The notes: generated from the letters alone by a model not told the origin. Shown: positions 51,137-60,190, counted from the first letter of the stretch. The stretch is DNA of 64,000 bases from UBA6115 sp012514225 (GCA_036756425.1 DAIOLC010000002.1:59840-123839); one strand, 5' to 3'. Program-made: numbers and translations.

Positions 51137-52138
51137 TTACAGGGTTTGTAGTCCGATGCTTTCCTCAATCGCCTGGGCGACACCGCTGTCGGCCATCCGC
51201 GCCGCCTGGCGCAGGGCGCTGGCAAAGGCCTTGGCGTTGCTGGAGCCGTGGGCCTTCACGACCGCGCCGCGCACGCCCAGCAGCGGCGCGCCGCCGACCT
51301 CGGTATAGTCCATGCGCTTCTTCACGCGCCGGAAGGCGGGCCGCGCCAGTAACGCGCCGATCTTGCTGCGCAGATCCGCCGTCAGCTCCCGCTTGATGAT
51401 GGCCATCATCGCCGCGCTGACGCCCTCAGTGTACTTGAGAATAATATTGCCGTCAAACCCGTCGCAGACGATGACGTCCGCCTTGTCCGCGGGGATGTCC
51501 CGGGCCTCGACGTTGCCGATGAAGTGAATCGGCTCCTTTTTCAGCAGCTGGTGGGCGGCGGCGTAGAGCAGGCTGCCCTTCTCCTCCTCCGCCCCGTTGT
51601 TGACCAGGCCGACGCGCGGCTTGGGGACGCCCAGCGCCTTCCTCATATAGGCGTCGCCCATCAGGCCGAACTGGGCCAGGTACTCCGGCTTGCAGTCGAT
51701 ATTGGCGCCGCAGTCGATGAGCAGCCACTGCCCCTTCTCGCCAGGAATCAGGGGAGCCAGCGCGGGGCGCTCGATGCCGGGCACGCGGCCCAGGCGCAGC
51801 ATGCCGCCCACCAGCACCGCGCCGGTGGAGCCGGCGGAAACGAACCCGTCCGCGCCGCCTTCCCGGACCATCAGCATGCCCTTGACCAGCGCGCTGTCCT
51901 TCTTCTGGCGGACCGCCATCGCGGCGGACTCGTGGTTGGTGATGAGCTCCTTCGCGCTGTGCAGTTCCAGCCGGCCGGAAACGTCCTGCGCCCCCTCGAC
52001 CATTGGCCGGATGACGTCCAGGTCGCCCATCAGCAGCAAGGTGAGCCCGGGGTCCTCGCGCAGGGCCAGGACGGCGCCTTCGCAGGCGGCCCGCGGGGCG
52101 TGGTCGCCCCCCATCGCGTCCAGGATGATTCTGGCCAT
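51137..52138 (-). CDS. plsX: Phosphate acyltransferase PlsX
   Basis: PlsX converts acyl-ACP to acyl phosphate, which PlsY uses to acylate glycerol 3-phosphate. The ATG at 52138 gives 333 residues. The family opening is ARIILDAMGGDHAPRAACEG; further marks are GFVSAGSTGAVLVGG, LIDCGANIDCKPEYLAQF, VGLVNNGAEEEKG and VCDGFDGNIILKYTEG. Acyl phosphate is also the product of FakA (566-2203). It heads plsX-acpP-rnc-smc-ftsY. Confidence 0.97.
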   Translation of the reverse strand: MARIILDAMGGDHAPRAACEGAVLALREDPGLTLLLMGDLDVIRPMVEGAQDVSGRLELHSAKELITNHESAAMAVRQKKDSALVKGMLMVREGGADGFVSAGSTGAVLVGGMLRLGRVPGIERPALAPLIPGEKGQWLLIDCGANIDCKPEYLAQFGLMGDAYMRKALGVPKPRVGLVNNGAEEEKGSLLYAAAHQLLKKEPIHFIGNVEARDIPADKADVIVCDGFDGNIILKYTEGVSAAMMAIIKRELTADLRSKIGALLARPAFRRVKKRMDYTEVGGAPLLGVRGAVVKAHGSSNAKAFASALRQAARMADSGVAQAIEESIGLQTL

Positions 52139-52176
52139 TTCCCTTCCTTTCAAAGGGCGCGAACGCCCCGGACGCA

Positions 52177-52214
52177 ATTTTATCACAGGCGGCCGCGCTC
52201 GTACAAGCGCGGCC
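52177..52214 (-). promoter_or_regulatory. plsX promoter with an overlapping inverted repeat
   Basis: Minus-strand TTGTAC, an 18-bp spacer and TAAAAT form a candidate promoter. A perfect 9-bp inverted repeat (GGCCGCGCT with AGCGCGGCC, 6-bp centre, 52191-52214) covers the -35 box and part of the spacer. It could be an operator or a hairpin; it does not look like the known FapR site. Confidence 0.4.
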
Positions 52215-52218
52215 TTGC

Positions 52219-52247
52219 TTGTCAAGGCCGGCGGGTTTCTGTATAAT
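52219..52247 (+). promoter_or_regulatory. Putative sigma-A promoter of darA-holB-ricT-pepF
   Basis: TTGTCA, a 17-bp spacer and a perfect TATAAT, about 50 bp before darA. Confidence 0.75.
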
Positions 52248-52296
52248 CGGGGCGCCAAGGAAAACGAGACTCCCCGAAAGCAAAGGAGGCCCGTCC

Positions 52297-52626
52297 ATGA
52301 AATTGATTATCGCCATTGTGCAGGACGAGGACGCCGCGCACCTCGTCAGCGAGCTGATGGAAGAAGGGTTCGGCGTGACCAAGCTGGCGACGACCGGCGG
52401 CTTCCTGCGCGCCGGCAACACCACCCTGATCGTCGGCGTCGAGGACGACCGCTACGACGCCTGCATGGGCATCATTGAAAAAGTGTGCAAAAGCCGCAAA
52501 CAGATCGCGACCTCCCCGGTGACCATGGGCGGCGCGACCGGCATGTACGCCCCCTACCCGATCGAGGTCACCGTCGGCGGAGCGACGGTGTTCGTGCTGA
52601 GCGTTGACCAGTTCCTCAAAATCTGA
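52297..52626 (+). CDS. darA: Cyclic-di-AMP receptor, PII-like (DarA/PstA)
   Basis: A 109-residue PII-like protein (DUF970) that binds cyclic di-AMP as a trimer. It opens MKLIIAIVQDEDAAHLVSEL and shows GVTKLATTGGFLRAGNTTL, the nucleotide-binding block of the family, and GGATVFVLSVDQF at the end. The ATG at 52297 has AAGGAGG 7 bp upstream. It lies in the usual darA-holB-ricT neighbourhood. The c-di-AMP hydrolase PgpH is encoded at 13424-15718. Confidence 0.95.
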   Translation: MKLIIAIVQDEDAAHLVSELMEEGFGVTKLATTGGFLRAGNTTLIVGVEDDRYDACMGIIEKVCKSRKQIATSPVTMGGATGMYAPYPIEVTVGGATVFVLSVDQFLKI

Positions 52627-52643
52627 AGCCCGGTCGCCCTTGA

Positions 52644-53585
52644 ATGGCTGAACGGACCGCGCTGAAGGCGCAGGCTGAGGTTTTCGGGCGCCTGTCGCCC
52701 CATTATACCGCCCTGCTGGCGCAGTACGCCGCCGGCCGGGCGCCGCACGCCCTGCTGCTGACGGGGCCTTTCGGCGTGGGCAAGGGCACGCTGGCGGGCC
52801 TGCTGGCCGCGTCCCTGCTGTGCGAGGGCGAAAACGCGCCCTGCGGCCGGTGCCCCGGCTGCGTCAAGGCCGCGAGGCGTACCCACCCGAACCTGCTGGT
52901 GCTGGGCCTGGCGGAGCGCCAGAAGACCGTGAAGGTGGAGCAGGCGCGCGACCTGCTCTCCTCCCTGGCCACCCACCCCTTCGAAGCCGGGCGGCGCGCC
53001 GTCCTGCTGGAAGGCGTCGAGAACTACACGCCCGCCGCGCAAAACGCGCTGCTCAAGGCCGTCGAGGAGCCGGACGGGGGCACCTTCTTCCTGCTGACGA
53101 CGGCGGTGGAAAGCGCCGTCCTGCCCACCATCCGCTCCCGCTGCCAGCGCGCAGCGGTGTCCCCCTGGCCCAGGGAGGAGGTCGCCCGCCTGCTCCTCGC
53201 GGACGGCCTGGGCCAGGAGGAGGCGCTGGAGCTGGCGGCCCTCTCCTTCGGAAGCCCGGGCAAGGCGCGCCAAATCCGGCAGGACGCCCGGTTTCCCGCG
53301 GTTCGCAAGGCGGCCGACGAAGCCCTCTTTTCCATGGTCGGTTTAAGCGCCCTGCCCGCCGCGTCCCAACGGCTGCGCGACATGAAGGACAGCGCCGACC
53401 TGCTGCTGGATTACGCGGAGAGCGCCGCGCTGCGCCTGGCGGGCAGCGGGCCGCCCGGCGCGCCTGAAGCCCGGCGCGCCCAAAGGATTCTCGAAGCCGT
53501 GCTTTCCGCGCGGCAATACCGTGCCAGCAACGTTTCCTGGCAGGCGGTCGCGGACCGCCTGCTGATGACAATATCGGAGGAATAA
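52644..53585 (+). CDS. holB: DNA polymerase III delta' subunit
   Basis: The 313-residue clamp-loader subunit of the replication machinery. It has the AAA+ fold with a P-loop GPFGVGKGTLAG, a zinc module CGRCPGC, the central block NALLKAVEEP, and the SRC motif IRSRCQR. It lies 17 bp after darA and 6 bp before ricT. The neighbouring tmk seen in other Firmicutes is not in the window. Confidence 0.94.
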   Translation: MAERTALKAQAEVFGRLSPHYTALLAQYAAGRAPHALLLTGPFGVGKGTLAGLLAASLLCEGENAPCGRCPGCVKAARRTHPNLLVLGLAERQKTVKVEQARDLLSSLATHPFEAGRRAVLLEGVENYTPAAQNALLKAVEEPDGGTFFLLTTAVESAVLPTIRSRCQRAAVSPWPREEVARLLLADGLGQEEALELAALSFGSPGKARQIRQDARFPAVRKAADEALFSMVGLSALPAASQRLRDMKDSADLLLDYAESAALRLAGSGPPGAPEARRAQRILEAVLSARQYRASNVSWQAVADRLLMTISEE

Positions 53586-53591
53586 ACGAAC

Positions 53592-54545
53592 ATGCCAACC
53601 GTCATCGGCGTCCGGTTCAGAAGTGCCGGAAAACGCCATTACGTACGCCCGGGCCCCTTCTCCCCCCTGCCCGGGGACACCGTCATCGTACCCTTCGCGG
53701 GCGTCCTGAGCCCGGCGGAGGTCTGCGAGGCGGCCCACGAAATGCCTGAAAACCTGCTGCCCGACCCCCTGCCGGAGCTGGCGCGGATGGCCACCCCGGA
53801 AGACCTCAAGCAGCTGGAAAGCGCGCGCGAGCGCGAGCGGCGCGCCTTTGTCGTCTGCCGGGAGCGCATCGCCGCCCACAAGCTGGACATGAAGCTGGTG
53901 GACGTGGAGTTCGCCCCGGACAACAGCAAGGTGACCGCCTGCTTCACCTCCGGCGGCCGGGTGGATTTCCGCGCCCTGGTCAAGGACCTGGCCGGCATCT
54001 TCAAGATGCGCATCGAGCTCAAGCAGATCGGGGTGCGGGACGAGGCCAAGAAAATCGGCGGCGTCGGCTCCTGCGGCCGGGGGCTGTGCTGCTCCACCTT
54101 CCTCTACGAGTTCCAGCCCGTCTCCATCCGCATGGCCAAGGAGCAGAGCCTGTCGCTCAACCCGACGAAGATTTCCGGCGTCTGCGGGCGGCTGCTGTGC
54201 TGCCTGAAGTACGAGCAGGAGCAATACGAGAAATCCAGGAAGCGCATGCCCAAACTTGGCAAGGAGGTCATCACCCCCCAGGGCCGCGGCGTGGTCACCC
54301 AGCTCAACGCGTTGCTGGAGACCGTCCAGGTGCGCGTGGGCGCCGGGGAAGGCTCTGAAATCAAAACCTTCCCGGCATCGGACGTGCAGCGCGTCAACCC
54401 GCCCCAGCCACAGCGGGGCGAGCCCGCCAAACCCGGGAAGGAGCCCGAGAACGCCGGCGCCGGCCTGGTGGCGGACATGGACGAGGAGTTCCTGGGCACC
54501 CCCGTCGACCCCATCGTCGACGCCAGCCGGGAGATGGACGAATGA
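53592..54545 (+). CDS. ricT: PSP1-domain protein RicT (YaaT)
   Basis: RicT belongs to the RicAFT (YmcA-YlbF-YaaT) complex that carries iron-sulfur clusters and stimulates RNase Y-dependent mRNA processing; it was first described as a sporulation factor. The 317-residue PSP1 protein has the cysteine cluster GSCGRGLCCSTFLYEF and SGVCGRLLCCLKYE, which are the likely cluster ligands. A proline-rich, acidic tail follows. It is coupled to pepF by ATGA. The window contains no ricA or ricF. Confidence 0.94.
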   Translation: MPTVIGVRFRSAGKRHYVRPGPFSPLPGDTVIVPFAGVLSPAEVCEAAHEMPENLLPDPLPELARMATPEDLKQLESARERERRAFVVCRERIAAHKLDMKLVDVEFAPDNSKVTACFTSGGRVDFRALVKDLAGIFKMRIELKQIGVRDEAKKIGGVGSCGRGLCCSTFLYEFQPVSIRMAKEQSLSLNPTKISGVCGRLLCCLKYEQEQYEKSRKRMPKLGKEVITPQGRGVVTQLNALLETVQVRVGAGEGSEIKTFPASDVQRVNPPQPQRGEPAKPGKEPENAGAGLVADMDEEFLGTPVDPIVDASREMDE

Positions 54546-56341
54546 GCACAAACATGGAAGCGCCGCTCACCCGCGCGCAAATCCCCGCGCGGTTCCGCTG
54601 GAACCTGCGGCATATCTTCAGGGACGCCGCCGCCTTAAAAAAGGGCGGGGAAGAAATCTCAAAGGCAGCGGAGCGGCTGGCCGCCCTGCGGGGCGCCGCC
54701 GCCCGCGACCCCCTGGGGGCGGTAAAGGCCTATTTCGAGCTCGACCGGCTGCTGGGCGAATACTACACCTACTCCCACATGCTCCGGGACCAGGACGCCG
54801 GGAACGACGCCTACAAAGCCCAGATGGCCCGGGCGGACGCCCTGCTGCTGAAGGCCCGGGAGGCGTCCGCCTTCCTGCGGCCGGAGCTGCTGACCCTGCC
54901 CGAGGAGCGGCTGCGCGCGCTGGCCGGTGACGCCGGACACCCGCAGTATTCCGTTTTCTTCGGGGACCTGCTGCGGGAGAAGCCCCACGTGCTCCCCCAG
55001 GCGCAGGAAGAGCTGCTCGCCCAGTGTTCCGAGGTGTTCGGCACGGCGGGCAAGACCTACCGCCTGCTCAACGCCGTCGACCTGCCGCTGCCCAGGGTTC
55101 CGGGGGAGGACGGGCGGGAAACGCAGATGACCCACGCCAACTACGGCCCGCTCATCAGAAGCGCGGACCGAAAGGTGCGCAAGGCCGCCTTCCAGGGGAT
55201 GATGACGGCCTACGGCGATTTCGCCAACACGCTGTCCTCCCTGTATATCGGCTCGGTCAAGAACGACGTGCTGCAGGCGAAGCTGCGCGCCTATCCCTCC
55301 GCGCGGGAGGCCTTCCTGTCCCCCAACCGGATTCCGGTTTCCGTATACGACGGCCTCCTGAAGGAGACCGCGCGGGCGCTGCCGGTCCTCGACCGCTACC
55401 TGGCACTGCGGAAAAAGGCGCTGAAGGTGGACGAACTGCACCTCTACGACCTCTACACGCCCATCGCCCGCGATTTCTCGATGGCGCTGCCCTATCCCAA
55501 GGCTTTCCGCCTGGTGAAAATGGGGCTGGCCCCGCTGGGCGGGGAATACGGGGAGCACCTGGAGCGCGCCTACCGCGAGCGGTGGGTCGACGTCTTCGAG
55601 ACCCCGGGCAAGACGCCGGGCGCCTATTCCACCAGCACCTTTGGCAGCCACCCCTACGTGCTGCTCAACCATACCGACAACCTGGACGGCGCGATGACCC
55701 TGGCCCACGAGCTGGGCCACGCCATGCACTCCCTCTACAGCGACCGGGAGCAGCCCTTCGAGAAGTCCGACTACTCGCTGTTCGCCGCCGAGGTGGCTTC
55801 CACCTGCAACGAGGTGCTGCTCAACCGCGCGCTGACCGAGGAATACCGGGACGACCGGGAGGCGAAGCTGTACTTCCTCACCAGCCTGGCGGAGCATTTC
55901 CGCACCACTTTCTTCCGCCAAACGCTGTTCGCGGAGTTCGAGAAGGAGAGCCACCGGCTGGAGGAGGCGGGGGAGGCGCTGACCGAGAAGCGCTTGAGCG
56001 ACCTGCACCTGGCACTCAACCGGAAATACTACGGCCGGGAATGCGAAATCGACCCGGAAATCCGGTACGAGTGGCTCCGCATCCCGCACTTCTACCGCGC
56101 CTTCTACGTCTACCAGTACGCGACCGGCTTTTCCGCCGCCGTGTTCCTGGCCGACCGCATCGTAAAGGGCGGCGGCACGGCGCTTTCGGATTATTTCCGC
56201 TTCCTGAAAAGCGGCGGCAGCCTGCCGCCCATCGAAGCCCTGCGCCTGGCCGGCGCGGACATGGAAAAGCCCGGCGTCATCCGCGGCGCGATGAAGGTGT
56301 TCGCCGACACCGTAACGCAGATGGAGGCGCTGGTCCCATAA
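54542..56341 (+). CDS. pepF: Oligoendopeptidase F (M3 family)
   Basis: A 599-residue cytosolic zinc peptidase that degrades peptides of roughly 6-20 residues. The catalytic motif HELGH lies in MTLAHELGHAMHSLYS, and the third ligand Glu is in FAAEVASTCNEVLL downstream. The family-wide IPARFRWNLRHIFRD opening and HFYRAFYVYQYATGFSAA near the C-terminus match PepF. It overlaps ricT by 4 bp and is followed by the first copy of the repeated hairpin. Confidence 0.96.
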   Translation: MSTNMEAPLTRAQIPARFRWNLRHIFRDAAALKKGGEEISKAAERLAALRGAAARDPLGAVKAYFELDRLLGEYYTYSHMLRDQDAGNDAYKAQMARADALLLKAREASAFLRPELLTLPEERLRALAGDAGHPQYSVFFGDLLREKPHVLPQAQEELLAQCSEVFGTAGKTYRLLNAVDLPLPRVPGEDGRETQMTHANYGPLIRSADRKVRKAAFQGMMTAYGDFANTLSSLYIGSVKNDVLQAKLRAYPSAREAFLSPNRIPVSVYDGLLKETARALPVLDRYLALRKKALKVDELHLYDLYTPIARDFSMALPYPKAFRLVKMGLAPLGGEYGEHLERAYRERWVDVFETPGKTPGAYSTSTFGSHPYVLLNHTDNLDGAMTLAHELGHAMHSLYSDREQPFEKSDYSLFAAEVASTCNEVLLNRALTEEYRDDREAKLYFLTSLAEHFRTTFFRQTLFAEFEKESHRLEEAGEALTEKRLSDLHLALNRKYYGRECEIDPEIRYEWLRIPHFYRAFYVYQYATGFSAAVFLADRIVKGGGTALSDYFRFLKSGGSLPPIEALRLAGADMEKPGVIRGAMKVFADTVTQMEALVP

Positions 56342-56706
56342 GCCGGGAGCGCCCGGGACAAAGAGCGCGCGGCATTCCTGTCCGCGCGCTTCAGTGTGTC
56401 AAAGAAGTGTCTGCGGACACTTCTTTGATTAAGCAGGAACGGGAATTTCTGCCTGTTCGGCATCGCTATGCTTGCCTCACGGCCGGCAGAAATTCGCGGA
56501 AATGTTTTGTCTAAAGCCAAAACCCGCGGCACCGCACATGTCGCTGCCGCGGATTACCATCAGAGGGCTTCGCCCTCCGATACCTCCCATGAAATGGTTT
56601 TTTGACAGTCTGGAGCGCGCGGCATTCCTGTCCGCGCGCTTTTTCATGCTTTCGCTTGTCACCGCACCGGCCGCTCCCCCGCCTTCCCGGCGGCGCCGGC
56701 GACCGC
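56342..56706. repeat. Hairpin-rich non-coding stretch bounded by a duplicated 29-bp terminator hairpin
   Basis: No gene is supported here. A 29-bp sequence containing AGCGCGCGG/CCGCGCGCT arms occurs twice (56363-56391 and 56613-56641); only the second is followed by TTTTT. Between them lie a 13-bp stem (56399-56428), an 11-bp repeat GAATTTCTGCC/GGCAGAAATTC (56443-56495), CCGCGGCA/TGCCGCGG (56524-56552) and GAGGGC/GCCCTC (56563-56577). The copies may be terminators for pepF. The whole resembles a dispersed repeat; ORFs through it look spurious. Confidence 0.6.
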
Positions 56707-58122
56707 CTATGGCGCCTGTTTGCCCGCGTTCTCCCGCAGGTACCCGAAAATCATGCCGGCGATGGGCGCCGCGACGCGGCCGCCCTCCCCCGCGTCGTCC
56801 ACGACGACGCATACGGCGTAGGGCAACTCCGTCTCGTCCAGGAAGCCGATGAACCATGCGTTGGTGTCCTCCTGCCCGTCCACCTGGGCGGAGCCGGTTT
56901 TCCCGCTGACCTTGAGGCCCGGGACCGCGGCGCGGGTCGCCGTGCCGCCTGTCACCGCCTGGCGCATGGCCAGGCCGATGGTCTTCGCGTCCTCCGGGCT
57001 CAGCGGCGTCCTGTACACCGCGGGCTGCATCTGCGCGCGGCCTTCCCGGCTGCCGTCCACCGCCTGCAGGAGCAGCTTGGGCTCCATCATCACACCCCCG
57101 TTGGCGACGGCCGCAGCGCTCAGGCACATGTGCAGCGGCGTCACCGCCAGCGCGCTCTGGCCGGCGCCCGTCCAGGCCAGCTCCTTGTTCACGCGGTTGG
57201 CCTTGGGATAGGAGGAGTTCTCCACCACCAGGTCCGAGAACAGCAGGTAGTCGTCCAGCCCGAACGCCTGGCTGGTCTGCCGCAGCTTCTCGTCCCCCAA
57301 TTCCAGGGCCAGCTTGGCGAAGGTGATATTGCAGCTGACCGCCAGGGCGCGCCGCAGGTCCAGCTCCCCGTGGGCGGCCATGCCGGCGTCCGTCACCACC
57401 ACGTCGTCCACCTGGAAGCCCCCGGTGCAGGTATAGGTTTTGCTCATGGCGCCGGGGATGTGCTGCAGCGCGGCGGCCAGGGTCAGCACCTTGAAGGTGG
57501 AGCCCGGCGCGCTGAGCCAGCGGGTGGCCCGGTTCCAGTAGGGCTGCCGGGGGTCGTCCTCGATGCCCGGCGCGGGGTTTAGGGGGTCGAAGCCGGGGAA
57601 GCTGGCCAGGGCCAGCAGCTCGCCGGTGCGGTAGTTCATGACGACCGCCGCGCCCGCCTTGCCAGCCGGGAATCGCTCCGCAATCCGGCGGGTCAGCTCG
57701 CTGTCCACGCTCAGGCGCAGGTCGTAGCCGCGCCGCCGCTGCCCGGTCAGGGCCGCGGAAAGCCGGGAGAAATAGCTGTCCGAAAAGGCGTAGAGGTGGT
57801 TGGCCATGAAGGTGTCCACGCCGTAGGCGACGTTGTTGCCCGGGTCCCCCAAAAGGTGCACCAGCGCCGCGCGGGTCATATCGTCGGTCGGGTAGGTACG
57901 CCTGCCCTCGCTGTCCGTCCCCGCCAGAAGCCGCCCCTCGCGGTCGTAGACCCGGCCGGGGACGACGTCGCGCTTGGCGGTGCGCAGGTAGGTGTTGGCG
58001 GCGGAGGAGAACCAGCGGTTGCCGAACACGCCCAGGCTGTAGGCGCCGTAGCCGACGAGCGCCGCGAACATCAGGCTGACGACGGCGACGATGAGCCGCA
58101 GGTTGCGCTTGATGAGCTTCAC
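56707..58122 (-). CDS. Class B penicillin-binding protein (PbpA/FtsI-like transpeptidase)
   Basis: A 471-residue membrane-anchored transpeptidase that crosslinks peptidoglycan with its partner SEDS protein. One N-terminal helix (RLIVAVVSLMFAALVGYGAY) is followed by a short dimerisation-type region and the transpeptidase domain with STFK (Ser208, Lys211), SCN (263-265) and KTG (408-410). It resembles actinobacterial and clostridial PbpA, shorter than PBP2 or FtsI. The GTG at 58122 overlaps the SEDS gene stop (GTGA), which supports a functional pair. Confidence 0.94.
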   Translation of the reverse strand: MKLIKRNLRLIVAVVSLMFAALVGYGAYSLGVFGNRWFSSAANTYLRTAKRDVVPGRVYDREGRLLAGTDSEGRRTYPTDDMTRAALVHLLGDPGNNVAYGVDTFMANHLYAFSDSYFSRLSAALTGQRRRGYDLRLSVDSELTRRIAERFPAGKAGAAVVMNYRTGELLALASFPGFDPLNPAPGIEDDPRQPYWNRATRWLSAPGSTFKVLTLAAALQHIPGAMSKTYTCTGGFQVDDVVVTDAGMAAHGELDLRRALAVSCNITFAKLALELGDEKLRQTSQAFGLDDYLLFSDLVVENSSYPKANRVNKELAWTGAGQSALAVTPLHMCLSAAAVANGGVMMEPKLLLQAVDGSREGRAQMQPAVYRTPLSPEDAKTIGLAMRQAVTGGTATRAAVPGLKVSGKTGSAQVDGQEDTNAWFIGFLDETELPYAVCVVVDDAGEGGRVAAPIAGMIFGYLRENAGKQAP

Positions 58123-59360
58123 GCGCCCTCCTCCCCCACCATCGCGATGAGCTGGTCCTCCAGGATGTCCTGCTGGTTGACGTTGGCCACCCCCTGCAGC
58201 AGCCCCATGATGGACAGGCTGCTCACCAGGGAGGTGCCCCCGTAGCTGATGAAGGGCAGGGTCACGCCGGTGAGCGGAATCAGCTTGATGTTGCCGCCGA
58301 TGATGACGAAGGTCTGCATCGCCACCAGGCAGGAGCAGCCCAGCGCGAGCAGGGTGTGGAACTTGCTGTGGCTGCGCAGCGCGATGCCCACCCCGCGCAG
58401 GAAGATGAACAGGTACACGGCGATGACGCAGATGCCGAAGAGCACGCCGAACTCGTTGAAAAGGGCGGAGAAGATGAAATCCGTCTCCACCTCCGGGATG
58501 ACGCCGGCGTTCCCCAGCCCCAGCCCCGTGCCCCACAAACCGCCGTTGGCCATGGCGACCAGGGACTGGACAATCTGATAGCCGCTGTCCTGGTAGTCCA
58601 GCCAGGGATTGCGCCAGATGGCGACGCGCCGGCGGACATGGCTGAACATGCCGTAGCCGGCCACCGCGCCAGCCGCCGCGCCCACGGCGCCCAAAGCCAG
58701 CAGGACGACGCTGCTGGTCGCGGCGAAGACCATCAGCAGCGTGATTCCGTAATACAGCAGCGCGGTGCCCAAGTCCTTCTGCAGCATCAGCAGCGCCAGG
58801 CAGCCGCCGGAAAAGAGCAGGGCCGGCATCATCCTGCGGCGGGCAAGCAGGGAGGAGAGCACCAGCAGCAGGGCGACCTTGACGATTTCGCTGGGCTGGA
58901 AGCTGACCCCCAGAAGCGACACCCAGGCCTTCGCGCCGTTGCGCTCCGTGCCGAAGAAGACCGGCAACGCCATCAACAGCAGGGCGCCCAGCGCGATGAG
59001 CGGGACCATCCACTTGACCCGGTGCCAGTACCGGACAAGCATCAGGCACAGCACCATGCCGACCAGGCCGAAGAAGTAGTTGACCGCCTGGCTGATGCCC
59101 CGCTCCGGGTTCATCCGGTACAGCGCCAATACGCCCAGGGCGCACAGGAAGTTGACCAGGCAGAGGATGAGCCGGTCCGCCCGGATGAAGCGCGGCAGCG
59201 CGACGCTGGCCAGGTAGAAGACCAGGGGAACCAGCGCTGCCATCGCGAAGGTCAGCCAGTAAAAGTCCTTGAGCGCCAGCAGCAGGAAGCCGCTGAGGAG
59301 AAAGACCGCCCCGGGAAGCGCCAGGCGGCGGCTGTCGTCCCGGCCCGTGTCAGCCGTCAT
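58119..59360 (-). CDS. FtsW/RodA/SpoVE (SEDS) family peptidoglycan glycosyltransferase
   Basis: A 413-residue polytopic protein with about ten to twelve helices, polymerising lipid II into glycan strands. Family marks are the FQPSEIVKVALLL segment, LMLQKDLGTALLYYG, GYQIVQSLVAMANGGLWGTGLG and the C-terminal LPLTGVTLPFISYGGTSLV. Position between FHA and PbpA is the FhaB-RodA-PbpA arrangement of many Gram-positives. Whether it serves elongation, division or sporulation cannot be told. Confidence 0.95.
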   Translation of the reverse strand: MTADTGRDDSRRLALPGAVFLLSGFLLLALKDFYWLTFAMAALVPLVFYLASVALPRFIRADRLILCLVNFLCALGVLALYRMNPERGISQAVNYFFGLVGMVLCLMLVRYWHRVKWMVPLIALGALLLMALPVFFGTERNGAKAWVSLLGVSFQPSEIVKVALLLVLSSLLARRRMMPALLFSGGCLALLMLQKDLGTALLYYGITLLMVFAATSSVVLLALGAVGAAAGAVAGYGMFSHVRRRVAIWRNPWLDYQDSGYQIVQSLVAMANGGLWGTGLGLGNAGVIPEVETDFIFSALFNEFGVLFGICVIAVYLFIFLRGVGIALRSHSKFHTLLALGCSCLVAMQTFVIIGGNIKLIPLTGVTLPFISYGGTSLVSSLSIMGLLQGVANVNQQDILEDQLIAMVGEEGA

Positions 59361-60045
59361 CCCGCTCCTCCTCCCTCGCCCTGCGCCTGCGGCGGAAGGG
59401 GTGCGCGGGCTCCGCCTCCTCCGGCCACTCCTGCGCCAGTTCCGGCAGGGGCGCGTACTGCCAGGTCCTCTCCATCGGGTCAGCCCCCGTTTCCGCCGGC
59501 GGCAGCGGCGGCGGGATGTCCGGCAACAGGTCGCTTCCCCAGGCCTCCCCGGGGAATTCCGCCTGCGGCAGCGGGGGCGGCGGGGGCGGCACGCGCTCGG
59601 GCAGGTCCAGCCCGGCGAAGAGCCGGAAGCGGAAGGACTGGTCCCGAATCTCCAGTACGGTGCCGTGCAGCGCGAAAGCGTCCCCGGCGCGCAGCGCCTC
59701 GCCGTCCAGGCTGGCGCCGTGGCGGCGGTGCACCGGAATCAGGCGCACGCCCCTGCCGGGCCGGAAGGTGAACTCCATTTCCCGCCGCTTCAACCCCGGC
59801 ACGCGCACGTCGCAGCTGCGGCTGGAGCCCATCATCCCCTCCCGGGGCAGCGGAATCCCCCGGTTTTCCCGCAGGTCGACGACCTCGCCCACCAGCCCCG
59901 CGTCCGGCAATTGGCGCAGGGTGCGCCGGTAATCCCGCCGGTCCTTCCGCATGAGCCGGTACGCCCGCCACAGCAGGAACACGGCCAGGAGGACAAACCA
60001 GTACCTCAGGCCCATGGACAGCAGCTCGTACGCGGGCGCCTGCAA
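59350..60045 (-). CDS. Membrane-anchored FHA-domain protein
   Basis: A 231-residue protein with an N-terminal membrane helix (LRYWFVLLAVFLLWRAYRLM) and a forkhead-associated domain at about residues 60-145 (MMGSSRSCDVRVPG for the GRS-like loop, RRHGASLDGEAL for the NG-like part). A proline-rich, then arginine-rich tail follows. FHA domains bind phosphothreonine; a Ser/Thr kinase of the Stk/PrkC type would be the expected partner but is not in the window. The start is TTG at 60045 with AGGGGG upstream. It overlaps the SEDS gene by 11 bp. Confidence 0.85.
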   Translation of the reverse strand: MQAPAYELLSMGLRYWFVLLAVFLLWRAYRLMRKDRRDYRRTLRQLPDAGLVGEVVDLRENRGIPLPREGMMGSSRSCDVRVPGLKRREMEFTFRPGRGVRLIPVHRRHGASLDGEALRAGDAFALHGTVLEIRDQSFRFRLFAGLDLPERVPPPPPPLPQAEFPGEAWGSDLLPDIPPPLPPAETGADPMERTWQYAPLPELAQEWPEEAEPAHPFRRRRRAREEERDDG

Positions 60046-60073
60046 ATGCTTTCCCCCTTTTGGCGATGCCCGT

Positions 60074-60082
60074 ATTATAGCA
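60074..60082 (-). promoter_or_regulatory. Extended -10 promoter of the FHA-SEDS-PBP operon
   Basis: Minus-strand TGCTATAAT (extended -10) lies 28 bp before the TTG start; no good -35 box is visible in the GC-rich flank. Confidence 0.5.
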
Positions 60083-60190
60083 CGCGCCCCGCCCGCGGCG
60101 GTAACGCGCCGCCATTGCGATTCGGTCATGGCATGTCAGCCGTCAGGCAGTGTACGCTTCCGGTGAGGAAACCGCAGGCAAGGAGGAAGA

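Noticed and set aside
56472..56852. Small protein in the hairpin-rich region
   Set aside because: The frame crosses several perfect inverted repeats, has no ribosome site and no recognisable domain; it is best explained as a by-product of the repeats.
58123..59145. N-terminal extension of the penicillin-binding protein
   Set aside because: The upstream part of that frame lies opposite no new domain and inside the SEDS gene; the GTG at 58122 with the transmembrane start fits the family.
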